Counted from the first letter of the stretch, positions 18,132 through 27,456 are shown. The stretch: 64,000 nt of DNA from JBJHBP01 sp050485645 (GCA_050485645.1 JBJHBT010000009.1:1-64000), one strand, 5' to 3'. The notes: generated from the letters alone by a model not told the origin. Made by a program: numbers and translations.

Positions 18132-18173
18132 GGCATCACCTCCCGGGCGGCTTGCGACCGGATTCAGGACAGC

Positions 18174-19307
18174 TCAATCCTCGCCATCCGCTTCGTCGTC
18201 ATCCACGGCAAAGCGGTCAACCGACATCTGCAGCCATTCCATGGTATTGAAGTTGGCGCCGGCCTGATCCCCCATGAAGCGCGGACTGGTGGTCTCGATA
18301 TAGTTGGGCACCACCGTGTTGCCTTCATGACAACCGTACTCGTAGATCTCGTAGTCCTCGTTGCGTGTCCACGGAAATTCCAGTTTGAACGGCGCCGTGA
18401 GCATTTCGGGATCCTCGATCCATGCTTCGTACTGGATGGAATCAGGTCCCGTCGGCGTCAGCCTCTCGGTGATACGCATCGATGTGCTCGTCGGCACCGG
18501 TTCGTTACTGGGGCCGACGATGACCATCGGCGACAGTCCGTTGAAGTTCGTGGTTTCGATGACCAACGAGTCGCCGTCCCAGTGTCCGCGGGACTCACCC
18601 ATCCAGTTCCTGATCTGCGGCGGTACCGTATCGCGTCCGTCGAGTGGAATGATGCGGGTTTCGTGAATCATCTCCAGACGCAGCGCCACATAGCCGGGAG
18701 ACTGGTAAACCTCGATACCGTTGTTGTAGGGAAAAGGAACCATCGATGCGGGAAGGCCGCGTGTGATGCATCTGTCCAGGGCGTTGAAATCGTCGAGGTC
18801 GTCGAAATACTCCTCGGACCAGCTGCTCTTCATGTTTGCCGCGGCGGCAAGACCCGCCTCCGTCATCGGCGGAATCCGGCCGTTGGCAGGTTCCATGATC
18901 AGCGACGTCTGGCGCAGTGGCCGGCCCCATTCGAACCAGTGGCCCGAACCGATCCGATCGGCATCCTCGTCGCGCTCGTAGGCGGTGGCGGTCACGTCGG
19001 CCTGACGCAGTGCTTCCTCATATTCCTCGTCGGTGAGATAAGCCTTGTCACCAAGATTCACCGGTCTTTGCATCGGCGTGCCGCCCACCGATTCGAGTGG
19101 CCACTTGCCGCGAAGATCCGGATCACCCCACGAAGTACGCGGAACAGTCCACGATCCGGAATCAGACGGGCGCGCCTGCGCACCGGAGCCGGATCCCGAC
19201 ATCGACGTCGAGGATCCCGCGCTCATGTCGCCGGATGGCGAATCCGAGCATGCAGCAAGCGCCAGCGAAACCGACAGCGCGCTCAATGCCAGATAACGTT
19301 TATCCAT
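18174..19307 (-). CDS. Lipoprotein, uncharacterised family (paralogue B of four)
   Basis: 377 residues with a lipoprotein signal (ALSVSLALAACSDS, lipobox LAAC). The mature N-terminus is a Ser/Gly linker, then PRTSWGDPDLRGKWPLESVGGTP. Family motifs follow: CITRGLPASMVPFPYNN, YQSPGYVALRLEMIHETRIIPLDGR, GHWDGDSLVIETTNFNG, ITERLTP, and a C-terminal EIYEYGCHEGNTV. It is closest to paralogue D (21688). Function unknown; lipidation suggests anchoring in the outer membrane, facing the periplasm. Confidence 0.72.
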   Translation of the reverse strand: MDKRYLALSALSVSLALAACSDSPSGDMSAGSSTSMSGSGSGAQARPSDSGSWTVPRTSWGDPDLRGKWPLESVGGTPMQRPVNLGDKAYLTDEEYEEALRQADVTATAYERDEDADRIGSGHWFEWGRPLRQTSLIMEPANGRIPPMTEAGLAAAANMKSSWSEEYFDDLDDFNALDRCITRGLPASMVPFPYNNGIEVYQSPGYVALRLEMIHETRIIPLDGRDTVPPQIRNWMGESRGHWDGDSLVIETTNFNGLSPMVIVGPSNEPVPTSTSMRITERLTPTGPDSIQYEAWIEDPEMLTAPFKLEFPWTRNEDYEIYEYGCHEGNTVVPNYIETTSPRFMGDQAGANFNTMEWLQMSVDRFAVDDDEADGED

Positions 19308-19456
19308 GGGATCAACCTCAAGCCATTCGATAATTAACAGGTGAACGGCGTGGAAACCGGTTCGCCGCGACCATAAAGCATAGGCAAACTACCTGTTTAC
19401 TGTCAAAATTGCCCGTTGTTCATTCAGACTCATCAATATGCCGAGGGGACTTGCCG

Positions 19457-20278
19457 ATGCCTGAACTCAAACATCACGCCCGACATACGGCGGTGTGGGC
19501 GGCAATTGCCACAACCGCGATGCTTGCGCTGACTGTCGGCGTGCAGGCGCAGGAACGACCCGAGAAAATCGGCGATCAACCGAACCTGAACGGTATCTGG
19601 CGCGCCATGAGCACGGCTCACTGGAATCTCGAACCGCAGAATGCCGAAGCATTGGAAGACTTCTGGCAGATGGGCGCAATCGCCGCCATTCCGGGCGGTC
19701 GGGGTGTCGTCGCCGACGGTGAAATCCCCTACCGTGACGCCGCGCGCGCGGAACGCGATGCCAACCGCGCCGCCTGGCCGGCATCCGATCCGGAAGCCAA
19801 GTGCTATCTGCCCGGCATTCCTCGCGCCAACTACATGCCCTACCCGTTCCAGATCATCCAGGACGGTGAAGGCGATATATTGTTCGTTTACGAATACGCG
19901 AGCGCCAATCGCGTCGTATTCATGGATCAGCACCGCGTACCGCCCGTGGACACATGGATGGGCGTCTCCAACGGCCATTGGGATGGCGACACGCTGGTCG
20001 TGGAGACTATCGGCCTGAACGGTGAAACCTGGCTTGACCGCGCCGGCAATTTCGTCGGCGCCGCAGCTACGGTCACCGAACGCTTCACGGCCATCAGCGA
20101 TGCGCACATACAGTACGAAGTCACGATCGAAAATCCCCAGGTGTTCACGCGGATCTGGTCCTTCAGCCTGCTGCTGTACCGCGACCTGGAACCGGACGCG
20201 CAACTGATGGAGTTCCGCTGCGTGCCGTTCTCCGAAGAACTGCTGTTCCAGCACGTGCTGCCCAGAGATCGCGACTGA
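19457..20278 (+). CDS. Secreted protein, uncharacterised family (paralogue C of four)
   Basis: 273 residues from the ATG at 19457 (GGGGAC upstream). Signal peptide TAVWAAIATTAMLALTVGVQAQ, then NLNGIWRAM, CYLPGIPRANYMPYPFQIIQ, FVYEYASANRVVFMDQHRVPP, GHWDGDTLVVETIGLNGETWLDRAG, VTERFTA, and a C-terminal LMEFRCVPFSEELLF. It is transcribed away from paralogues A and B across a 149-base spacer and ends at a strong hairpin. Function unknown. Confidence 0.72.
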   Translation: MPELKHHARHTAVWAAIATTAMLALTVGVQAQERPEKIGDQPNLNGIWRAMSTAHWNLEPQNAEALEDFWQMGAIAAIPGGRGVVADGEIPYRDAARAERDANRAAWPASDPEAKCYLPGIPRANYMPYPFQIIQDGEGDILFVYEYASANRVVFMDQHRVPPVDTWMGVSNGHWDGDTLVVETIGLNGETWLDRAGNFVGAAATVTERFTAISDAHIQYEVTIENPQVFTRIWSFSLLLYRDLEPDAQLMEFRCVPFSEELLFQHVLPRDRD

Positions 20279-20284
20279 ATCAGC

Positions 20285-20322
20285 GAGGCCGGTGTACCGC
20301 GACGAACGCGGTCACCGGCCTC
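20285..20322. terminator. Strong bipartite hairpin between convergent genes
   Basis: GAGGCCGGTG pairs with CACCGGCCTC (10 bp), and inside it ACCGCG pairs with CGCGGT around ACGAA, with one bulged T. It lies 7 bases past paralogue C and 19 bases from the permease stop on the other strand. No T-tract, but the stem is symmetrical and could stop transcription from both sides. Confidence 0.65.
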
Positions 20323-20340
20323 TGAACGTTGCGATCATGA

Positions 20341-21243
20341 TTACGGCATGAACAGCCACAGCAACGGAATATAGAAAAGCCCGATCAGAATCGACAGCGA
20401 CACGGCGCTGGTCGTCAGTTCGGTATCGAGCCGGGCCATGGAAGAGAACGCCAGCGCCATGAATCCGATCGGCGCGGCACTGCACAGCGCAACCACGGCC
20501 AGCGTCTCTCCTTCCAGTCCCACCGCATACGCAAAACCCAGACCGAACGCGAATCCCAGACCCATGCGGATGAACAGCGCCAGCCCGATCAGCCGAATGC
20601 TGTTCAGCGACAGCGAGAAGAATATGCCCAGCGCGATCAGGATCAGCGGCGCAGTCATCCGCGCAACCGGCTCAACAGTCGCCTGAATGCCGGCCGGCAG
20701 CGCTGTACCGCTTACCGACAGCAGCACGCCAGCCGCCAATGCCCAGAACACCGGTGCCTTGAAGACGCGGCCCAGCACCATCAGCCGCGCGGACGGCTGT
20801 GGACTGAAGCGGAACGCAGTGGCATAGGTTACCGTGGCGACCATCAGTGCGTTCCCGAAATCGAACAGCACCGCGTCGGCGAAACCGCTCTCGCCGTAGA
20901 ACGCCAGAATGAACGGAAACATGAACGCGTTGTTGACGATCATCGTGTTCATGGCCATGGCACCGAGCGTTCCGCGGTCCAGGCCCATGCGTCGGGTTGC
21001 CAGCAGCATCGCTCCCAGGCACAGCATGTTCACGACGATGTTCGCCAGAGGCAGCAAGGCCTTGTCGCTCGTGAGGACGACATTGGGCAGCGTGGTGAGT
21101 ATCAGCAGCGGCAGCGTCACGAAGAAGACGAGCTTGAGCAGGAAGTCGCCATGGGACTGCTCGGCGATGCCGGCACGCCGGAGCATGACGCCGATCAGAA
21201 AGTAGACGAAGATCGGCGTGAGCTGAACCGCAAGGTCGCCCAT
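20341..21243 (-). CDS. AEC-family transporter (auxin efflux carrier-like permease)
   Basis: 300 residues from the ATG at 21243; the family has about 310. Around ten membrane segments are visible, opening with LTPIFVYFLIGVMLRRAGI and LLKLVFFVTLPLLILTTLPN, then MAMNTMIVNNAFMFPFILAFYG and the C-terminal AALCSAAPIGFMALAFSSM-type half repeated in topology. The family exports or imports organic anions such as malate. The gene begins 5 bases after the DUF6152 stop, so it belongs to the same transcript as DUF6152 and paralogue D, hinting at a shared substrate. Confidence 0.82.
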   Translation of the reverse strand: MGDLAVQLTPIFVYFLIGVMLRRAGIAEQSHGDFLLKLVFFVTLPLLILTTLPNVVLTSDKALLPLANIVVNMLCLGAMLLATRRMGLDRGTLGAMAMNTMIVNNAFMFPFILAFYGESGFADAVLFDFGNALMVATVTYATAFRFSPQPSARLMVLGRVFKAPVFWALAAGVLLSVSGTALPAGIQATVEPVARMTAPLILIALGIFFSLSLNSIRLIGLALFIRMGLGFAFGLGFAYAVGLEGETLAVVALCSAAPIGFMALAFSSMARLDTELTTSAVSLSILIGLFYIPLLWLFMP

Positions 21244-21247
21244 TCGG

Positions 21248-21691
21248 CTATTGTTCTTCCGGATCCCTGCCGTCGCGAGGTGCACCGGTACCCGAGGACC
21301 CCATGAACAGTCTCGAGCCGTCGGGCAGTATCAGATCGCGCCCGTTGGCGCGGTTGTCGCCGCTGCGTGCCCGATACCCCTCAACCACGATCTCCGTGCC
21401 GGCCCGAACCGACTGCCGTGTGAAGCCGCGTCGTATCAATGTGTTGGGTGTGCCGCCCTCGATCATCCAGCGGGTGACCGTGCCGTCGTCCTCAACAACA
21501 TCGATGTGCATCCATGTATGCGGATTGATCCACTCCATGCGCACGATCGTGCCGCTCAGGGTAACCGGCTGGTTGGCGTCGAACTCGGCAACGAATGCGT
21601 GGTGCGCCGCCGCCGGTGCAGCCAACACCTGGCAAAGGCAGGCGGCAAAGGCCGCCACCGCAATCCTGTACATGGCGGCTGACCTGTTCAT
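21248..21691 (-). CDS. DUF6152-family secreted protein
   Basis: 147 residues; its ATG overlaps the stop of paralogue D (ATGA). Signal peptide (AVAAFAACLCQVLAAPAAA) is followed at once by HHAFVAEFDANQPVTLSGTIVRMEWINPHTWMHIDV, the hallmark of DUF6152, and TRWMIEGGTPNTLIRRGFTR. The His pair after the cleavage site and the OB-like fold suggest a metal or ligand binder, but the function is unknown. DUF6152 genes often sit beside the paralogue A-D family, as here. Confidence 0.85.
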   Translation of the reverse strand: MNRSAAMYRIAVAAFAACLCQVLAAPAAAHHAFVAEFDANQPVTLSGTIVRMEWINPHTWMHIDVVEDDGTVTRWMIEGGTPNTLIRRGFTRQSVRAGTEIVVEGYRARSGDNRANGRDLILPDGSRLFMGSSGTGAPRDGRDPEEQ

Positions 21692-22716
21692 GGCTCGTCC
21701 TGCCGGTCACGCACAGCCAGTTCATCGCGGGCCACTTCCATCATGTGTCGCAACGCGTAGTTTCCTTCATGACAGGCGTATTCGTACATTCCACCCTCGG
21801 TCGGCCGCATGGAAAACGCAGCAGTCCAGGGCTGTGTCCAATGCGAGTCGTCTTCGACGGTGAGCCGGAACTCGATTCTGTCGTCGGCAACGCGGGTGTA
21901 TTGTTCGGTGAGGTGCATGTTCCCACCAGCGCCGCGATAGCGCGAGCGGCCGTTGAAGTTGCGGGTTTCCACGACCAGCGTCTCGCCTTCCCAGTAGCCG
22001 CGCGACTCGCCCATCCAGCTCGTCAGTTCGCCGAACGGCCGCCCATCCAATGGCACCACACGCGCCTCATGAACCATCTCGTGAACGATGGTGACGTATC
22101 CGGGTGACTGGGCGATCAGAATGTTGTTGTTGTAGAGGCCCGGCAGTATGGCCTGCGGCAACCCCCACGAGATGCATCGCTCCAGGGGAGAACGGGCGTG
22201 AAGCCACGCGTTCATGGCGGCTTCGATATCCGCGTCCGCCGCGAGCGGAGCAGCCGTGGCCGCCTGCGAACGTCGCGCCTGCGCGGCGTCCGTCAAGGGC
22301 GGCAGCCGCCCATCCGGCGGGTCGACGATCAGCGAAGTGCGGCGCGACTCGTCGATCCGACGACCAGGATCGGTCATGTACTGCGCGTGGACCAGATTGG
22401 TCGGCGCATCGTCGCCGGGCGGCTCATCCATGCGCCGCGCCGCCCGTGCCTCCAGCTGCGCGACTTCCTCATCGCTGTAGAACTCGCGGTCGCCCAGCTC
22501 ATGCGGACGCTCCAGAGGCGTGATACTGCGATAGTCCCATACACCCTGAAGATCGGGATCTCCCCATGGGGTGCGTGGCGATGCATATTCTGTGTCGTTC
22601 CCCGGCGCCGCGGAGTACCTGACTTCGCCCCCTGTCACCAGCGGCAGCAGCACCAGCGTGATGAACGTGGCGAGCGCGGTCAACGCGGTCGCGAACGGAC
22701 GCGTGCGATCGTACAT
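21688..22716 (-). CDS. Secreted protein, uncharacterised family (paralogue D of four)
   Basis: 342 residues from the ATG at 22716. Signal peptide FATALTALATFITLVLLPLVTGGE; the mature part has PRTPWGDPDLQGVWDYRSITPLERP, DSRRTSLIVDPPDGRLPPLTD-like spacing, CISWGLPQAILPGLYNN, AQSPGYVTIVHEMVHEARVVPLDGR, GYWEGETLVVETRNFNG, LTEQYTR and YEYACHEGNYALRHMM. It is collinear with paralogue B. Upstream codons to 23004 lack a start signal and run into the next gene's end, so the ATG is preferred. First gene of a D-DUF6152-AEC operon. Confidence 0.75.
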   Translation of the reverse strand: MYDRTRPFATALTALATFITLVLLPLVTGGEVRYSAAPGNDTEYASPRTPWGDPDLQGVWDYRSITPLERPHELGDREFYSDEEVAQLEARAARRMDEPPGDDAPTNLVHAQYMTDPGRRIDESRRTSLIVDPPDGRLPPLTDAAQARRSQAATAAPLAADADIEAAMNAWLHARSPLERCISWGLPQAILPGLYNNNILIAQSPGYVTIVHEMVHEARVVPLDGRPFGELTSWMGESRGYWEGETLVVETRNFNGRSRYRGAGGNMHLTEQYTRVADDRIEFRLTVEDDSHWTQPWTAAFSMRPTEGGMYEYACHEGNYALRHMMEVARDELAVRDRQDEP

Positions 22717-22787
22717 CTGTCTGTCCGGATCAACTCTCGCTTGCCGTTCAAGGTAACACAATCGGCACCGCCTCGCGTGCCGCGGCG

Positions 22788-24680
22788 TCAGCGCTGGCTT
22801 ACCGCCAGCACCTGGGCCAGATCGGTGGTGCCATCCAGGATCTTGTGGATTCCATCCTGCTTCAGGGTGCTCATGCCCTGATGCATCGCCAGGGCGAACA
22901 GTTCGGCGGCGGGTGCGCCGCTGATAATCGCGCGTTTGATCTCGTTGCTGGCGGGCATCAGCTCGAACAGGCCTGTTCGCCCCTTGTAGCCGGTGCCGCC
23001 GCACTCCTCACAGCCCTTGGCATGATACAGCGTCAGCACACCGGCGCGGCCGTAGTGCGCCATCCAGTCGGCCACCAGCGCATCGCGGCCGGGTGTTGCG
23101 GTGGCTTCGGATTCCAGATACTCGCTGGCGAGTCGCACCAGCATCTCCTCGGTCGCTTCCTCCGGCACACGGCAGTGCACACACAGACTGCGTGCCAGAC
23201 GTTGCGCCAGCACACCGAGCAGCGCATCGGAAAAATTGAACGGGTTCATACCCATCTCCAGCAGCCGCACCACACTCTCCGGCGCGCTGTTGGTGTGCAG
23301 CGTGGACAGCACCAGATGACCGGTGAGCGATGCTTCCAGTGCGGTCTTGGCGGTCTCTCCATCGCGGATCTCACCGACCATGATCACGTCGGGATCCGCG
23401 CGCAGGAATGCCCGCAGCGCCGCAGCGAACGTCAGCCCGGCCTTGGGATTGACTTCGAGCTGCCGCAGTCCGACCTGGGTGATCTCCACCGGATTCTCGG
23501 CCGTCCAGATCTTGCGCGATCCGTCGTTGAGATGCCGCAGCACCGAGTGCAGCGTCGTGGTCTTGCCGGATCCGGTGGGTCCGCAGACCAGCAATATCCC
23601 ATGCGGTTTCTCGATCAGCGTACGCAGCCGGCCATGGTCGTGTTCGCGCAGCCCCACCGCCTCGAGCGGCAGCGCGGTACTGGAATCGAGTATCCGCAAC
23701 ACCACGTCTTCGACGCCGCCGGCCGTGGGCAGGATGGCCACACGCAGTTCGATATGCGAGCCGGTGCGGCGGAAGACGATCTTGCCGTCCTGTGGCGACC
23801 GATGATCGGCCACGTTGAGGTTCGCCATCACCTTGAACCGCGACACCAGAGCGTCGCGGTACATCCACGGTATCGTGCGCTTCACATGCATGCGCCCGTC
23901 GATGCGAACACGCACAACCGTATCACCCTTCGCCGGCAGCGGCTCGATGTGGATGTCCGAGGCACGGTCGCGACAGCCCTCCGCGATGATCTGATCGGCA
24001 AGGCGTACGATAACGTTATCGCTGGCCGCCAGATGGGTCTGGATGTTCGATGACGCGTGGCCGACATACTGCCCGCGATGCCGCTCCAGGTCCGCATCAC
24101 TCACAGGCTCGGCAGCAGCACTTCTGAAGTGCCGGTTCAGCAGCCAGTCGATGTCGGCAGCGGGCGCATAGGCCGGCTGCACGATCAGGGGCGTGCCTAC
24201 ACGCATCGCATCCAGCGCATCCCGATCGAGCACATTGCTCATTGCCACGTGCAGAACGTTGCCATTCAGGTGCACCGGCACCACACGGCAAGCCTCGATC
24301 AGCGCTGGCGGCAGCTGATTCAGCACTTCGGGGGCGAAGTTCCAGTGGCGCAGATCGACGGCCGGTATGCCCAGCTGATAAGCCAGTCCGGCTCGAATGC
24401 CCTCATCGTCGGCGATACCGGCGTCGCACAGAATGTCACCCAGCAGGCGGGAGGGATCCAACTGCTGGATCCGTTGCGCTTCAGCCAGCTGCGAATCGTC
24501 CACCAGACCCAGATCCAGCAGAGCCTGCCCCAGCCTGACCGAGCCACGACGTTTCAGCTCATTGATCCTGCTAACCAGCTCCGCCGGACTGCCGACAGGC
24601 AGCACCGGGCCTGCCGCCTCGACGGCGGATCTCGCGGCGCGCCTGGCGGCCGAAGCCTGGGTCGATCGGGAATCATTCAT
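22788..24680 (-). CDS. Stand-alone GspE/PilB-family secretion ATPase
   Basis: 630 residues. N1E/MshEN-like N-terminal domain (RLGQALLDLGLVDDSQLAEAQRIQ, LGDILCDAGIADDEGI), then the ATPase core: Walker A GPTGSGKTTT, Asp-box RASDIHIEP, Walker B DPDVIMVGEIRD, His-box TGHLVLSTLHTN, and a zinc-type four-Cys site (CVHC ... CEEC). It drives pseudopilus or pilus assembly in T2SS or type IV pili. No pilin, GspF or PilC gene is next to it. It is distinct from the gspE at 58019, being longer and only moderately alike, so the genome carries at least two such ATPases. Confidence 0.85.
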   Translation of the reverse strand: MNDSRSTQASAARRAARSAVEAAGPVLPVGSPAELVSRINELKRRGSVRLGQALLDLGLVDDSQLAEAQRIQQLDPSRLLGDILCDAGIADDEGIRAGLAYQLGIPAVDLRHWNFAPEVLNQLPPALIEACRVVPVHLNGNVLHVAMSNVLDRDALDAMRVGTPLIVQPAYAPAADIDWLLNRHFRSAAAEPVSDADLERHRGQYVGHASSNIQTHLAASDNVIVRLADQIIAEGCRDRASDIHIEPLPAKGDTVVRVRIDGRMHVKRTIPWMYRDALVSRFKVMANLNVADHRSPQDGKIVFRRTGSHIELRVAILPTAGGVEDVVLRILDSSTALPLEAVGLREHDHGRLRTLIEKPHGILLVCGPTGSGKTTTLHSVLRHLNDGSRKIWTAENPVEITQVGLRQLEVNPKAGLTFAAALRAFLRADPDVIMVGEIRDGETAKTALEASLTGHLVLSTLHTNSAPESVVRLLEMGMNPFNFSDALLGVLAQRLARSLCVHCRVPEEATEEMLVRLASEYLESEATATPGRDALVADWMAHYGRAGVLTLYHAKGCEECGGTGYKGRTGLFELMPASNEIKRAIISGAPAAELFALAMHQGMSTLKQDGIHKILDGTTDLAQVLAVSQR

Positions 24681-24898
24681 GGTCGTGCACCCGACAGGCC
24701 GGTTCTCTTACACCTGGCTCGGTGCGGGCGGATACCGACGGTAGACATGGTGAGCAGCCCCCATTACCACGCAGCGCGTGGATTCCGGGTCAGACACTAC
24801 GCATAAGCCAACGCACGCGCGTTGAAGGATGTCTCACTTTGCCGCCGGCGCTGTAAGTTCCGCGCGTCGCCACGTCACCACATCGCAAGCGACGGAAC

Positions 24899-24929
24899 GG
24901 GATGCGATGGGATGGGGGGATGGGATGGG
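24899..24929 (+). repeat. GGGATG tandem repeat with G-quadruplex potential
   Basis: Five runs of at least three Gs separated by 2-7 bases, mostly ATGGG repeats, on the + strand. It lies between the serine hydrolase stop and the GspE-like gene start, both on the minus strand, so the transcript would carry the C-rich complement. Confidence 0.5.
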
Positions 24930-24942
24930 ACGAATCAGGGCA

Positions 24943-26100
24943 TCAGATGGCGGCGGACGCCGCGATGTCCGACAACCGCTGGAAGCGTTCGATATTCGGT
25001 GCCGCCTGCATCACACCGGCCGTCAGGCAGACAAACGTCATGTCCAGCGCCGGATCGACCCAGAACAACGTGCTGCCGGCGCCATAATTGCCGAACGTGC
25101 CGGGCGACGTCAGCGTCCCGAGCAGGTTCGGGCACACGGTGTCGCCGCGCAGGCCGAAGCCCAGCCCCAGGTAGGCGGGATATGGCGCCCAGCCGTGGTT
25201 GATCGCGATGCCGCGATACAGCTCGTTCGGCTTGTCACCGGTCCAGTTGCGGGTCGCCAGCCGCAGCGTGGCGGGTGACAGAATACGCGCGCCGTCGAGC
25301 GCGCCGCCCAGACGCAGCATCTCCGCGAACCGCAACAGATCGGGCACCGTCGATACACCACCCACCCAGGGCATTTCGGCCTGTTCTTCCTTGAATGCGC
25401 CCTGCGGGCCCAGGTTGCTCCGTCCCAGATGCTCCTGCGGCGGCCGCCCGCGAAAATCCGGGAACACGTGACGACCGGCAAGATCGCGACGCAATCCAAT
25501 CGCGGTGTCCTTCATCCCCAGCGGCGTCAGCACCTCATCCTGCAGCAGATCGCGATAGCTGCGTCCCTGAGGATCACAGCGACGCACCGCCTCTCCCATC
25601 AGCGCGTGGTGCACAAGCGGAGAATAGTGTGCGTGCTCGCCGGGCGGTGCGATGGAATGGATGTTCTGACAGATCGCCTCGATGATCTCATCCAGTCGAT
25701 CGATGTACATGCCGGGCCGGGGTATCCACACCGGCGGCAGACCGGACGTGTGCGTCAGCAGATGAAAGAAAGTGACGCGCTCCCGCGCGCCGCCCCTGAA
25801 CTCTGGAATGATGTCACTGACCCGTGTCGTCAGCGCGAACTGCCCCAGTTCAATGGCGCGCAGGGCCAGCACGTTGGTCAACGCCTTGGTCAGCGAGAAC
25901 AGCGAAAACACTGAATCCAGCTGCAGCTTTCCGGTGCGGGCTTCGTCCGCGAACCCGATCGCCTCGAACAGTCCCGGCCTGCCTTTCCGCGCCACCGCAA
26001 TGACGGCGCCAAAGTATCGATTGGCCGCAATGTCGGCATCAATGGTTGATTTCAGATGGGCGAGGCGATCGGCATCAAGATTCGATGGCTGGCTGGACAT
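24943..26100 (-). CDS. Beta-lactamase-fold serine hydrolase (esterase/class C-like)
   Basis: 385 residues. The catalytic SxxK is Ser69-Leu-Thr-Lys72 (FSLTKALTN); HLLTHTSGLPPV follows at about 112-124, a Tyr159-Ser pair (HAHYSPLVHHALMGE) is the likely second-site Tyr, and the C-terminal GNYGAGSTLFWVDPALDMTFVCLT fits the KTG-position strand. No signal peptide, so it is probably a cytoplasmic esterase or amidase rather than a lactamase. GAGGAG lies 11 bases before the ATG. Confidence 0.82.
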   Translation of the reverse strand: MSSQPSNLDADRLAHLKSTIDADIAANRYFGAVIAVARKGRPGLFEAIGFADEARTGKLQLDSVFSLFSLTKALTNVLALRAIELGQFALTTRVSDIIPEFRGGARERVTFFHLLTHTSGLPPVWIPRPGMYIDRLDEIIEAICQNIHSIAPPGEHAHYSPLVHHALMGEAVRRCDPQGRSYRDLLQDEVLTPLGMKDTAIGLRRDLAGRHVFPDFRGRPPQEHLGRSNLGPQGAFKEEQAEMPWVGGVSTVPDLLRFAEMLRLGGALDGARILSPATLRLATRNWTGDKPNELYRGIAINHGWAPYPAYLGLGFGLRGDTVCPNLLGTLTSPGTFGNYGAGSTLFWVDPALDMTFVCLTAGVMQAAPNIERFQRLSDIAASAAI

Positions 26101-26433
26101 GGTCGCTGTGACTCCTCAGAAAGTGAGCCGCGCCAGTATAGATTCTTCCGCGTTGTGGTCCACCCGCCTTCACCCGTGCACGGCCGGTGCTGATCGCCGG
26201 CTGACAGGCAGTCAACGCAATCGTATGCCGAATCACCGCAGCGTGAGGCCGGCCGCGCCGTCCACGAAGCTGCACACAAAATGATTCGACCTGCGGCACA
26301 GTTGCGGTACGATTGGCGTCGTCGGGCAGACGGAAACGGGGGCACAGAAAATGGCCGCTGCCAGACCGGGAGCCAGAGCGTATCCGGGCGCTCCAACAAG
26401 ATCAGAATAACTGGAACACTGGAGGGGCGACAC

Positions 26434-27456
26434 ATGAAGCGATTCAGATTTGGAGCAATGGCCTGCGCGGCCATCACCTGCGCGATAGCGGGTGGCGTTC
26501 CGCTTGTCACGGCGGCGCAGATGGTCCCGCCGGAGATCATCGAGAAACCGGTACCACCCATTCCGCCTGGCCAGTTCGGCCCCGGCGCCGAGGGCTGGGT
26601 CAAGGTGCGTTACTCCGTCACCACGGACGGCAACGCGACCGACGTCAGGGTAATCGATGTGCAACCGCCGTCCTACGACACACGGCGGGCTGTCACCGCG
26701 GTTCAGAATGACTGGAAGTTCAGGCCGGCCACGGTGGACGGTACGCCCGTTGAATGGCACAACAATGTGTCACTGGTGGTATTCGAGTATCCCGGCGCCC
26801 CTCGGCAGCCCAACCCCTTCTTCGCGGGCGCTTTCCAGGAGGTGGCCGAGCACTATGCAGCCGGTCGCCTGGAACAGGCCAAGACCCGCAACGAACGGAT
26901 GTTGAATGAATCCTCGTTCCGATTGTTCGAGGTGGGCCTGGCCTATCTGCAGATGGCCGAAATCCAGGCACAGATGGATAACATCGACGGCGTGTACGCC
27001 GCCGTGCTACCCGCCACCGAGCCTGGCATCTACATCCTGGACGAGGAAGACCTGATTTTCGGGCTGGACTATCGCTTCGTCGCGGAACTGCAGCTGGGCC
27101 GGGCCGCCGATGCGCTCAAGACCTACCGCCGGCGCATCGCCGTGCAACCGATGGACGAGTCAACTCCACTGGGCCAGCAGGGACGGATCCTCGCCGCCAA
27201 CATCGATCGGCACCCGATCGCGGTTCGCGGTCAGATCGACAGGCAACCCTGGGTCTACGAACCTACGCGACGCACGATCGCGCTGGATGAGGTCGATGGT
27301 CGCCTGCGTGACATCGAAGTGGAATGCAACCGTTCCAAAACCACATTGAGCTACCAGGAAGATGTGGAGTGGGCGCTGCCGGCCTCCTGGGGGGCCTGCA
27401 CGCTGACCTTCAACGGTCGACGCGGCACGACATTCACCCTCCACGAGTTCGACTGA
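26434..27456 (+). CDS. Periplasmic protein with TonB C-terminal domain
   Basis: 340 residues from the ATG at 26434 (GGAGGGG upstream). Signal peptide (ACAAITCAIAGGVPLVTAAQ), then PVPPIPPGQFGPGAEGWVKVRYSVTTDGNATDVRVIDVQPP and WKFRPATVDGTPV, a TonB-C/energy-transducer fold at about residues 45-120. The remaining 220 residues are alpha-helical repeats of TPR-like character (FQEVAEHYAAGRLEQAKTRNERML) and a C-terminal beta region. There is no TonB membrane anchor or proline spear, so it is not an active TonB. Cargo and partners are unknown. Confidence 0.72.
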   Translation: MKRFRFGAMACAAITCAIAGGVPLVTAAQMVPPEIIEKPVPPIPPGQFGPGAEGWVKVRYSVTTDGNATDVRVIDVQPPSYDTRRAVTAVQNDWKFRPATVDGTPVEWHNNVSLVVFEYPGAPRQPNPFFAGAFQEVAEHYAAGRLEQAKTRNERMLNESSFRLFEVGLAYLQMAEIQAQMDNIDGVYAAVLPATEPGIYILDEEDLIFGLDYRFVAELQLGRAADALKTYRRRIAVQPMDESTPLGQQGRILAANIDRHPIAVRGQIDRQPWVYEPTRRTIALDEVDGRLRDIEVECNRSKTTLSYQEDVEWALPASWGACTLTFNGRRGTTFTLHEFD

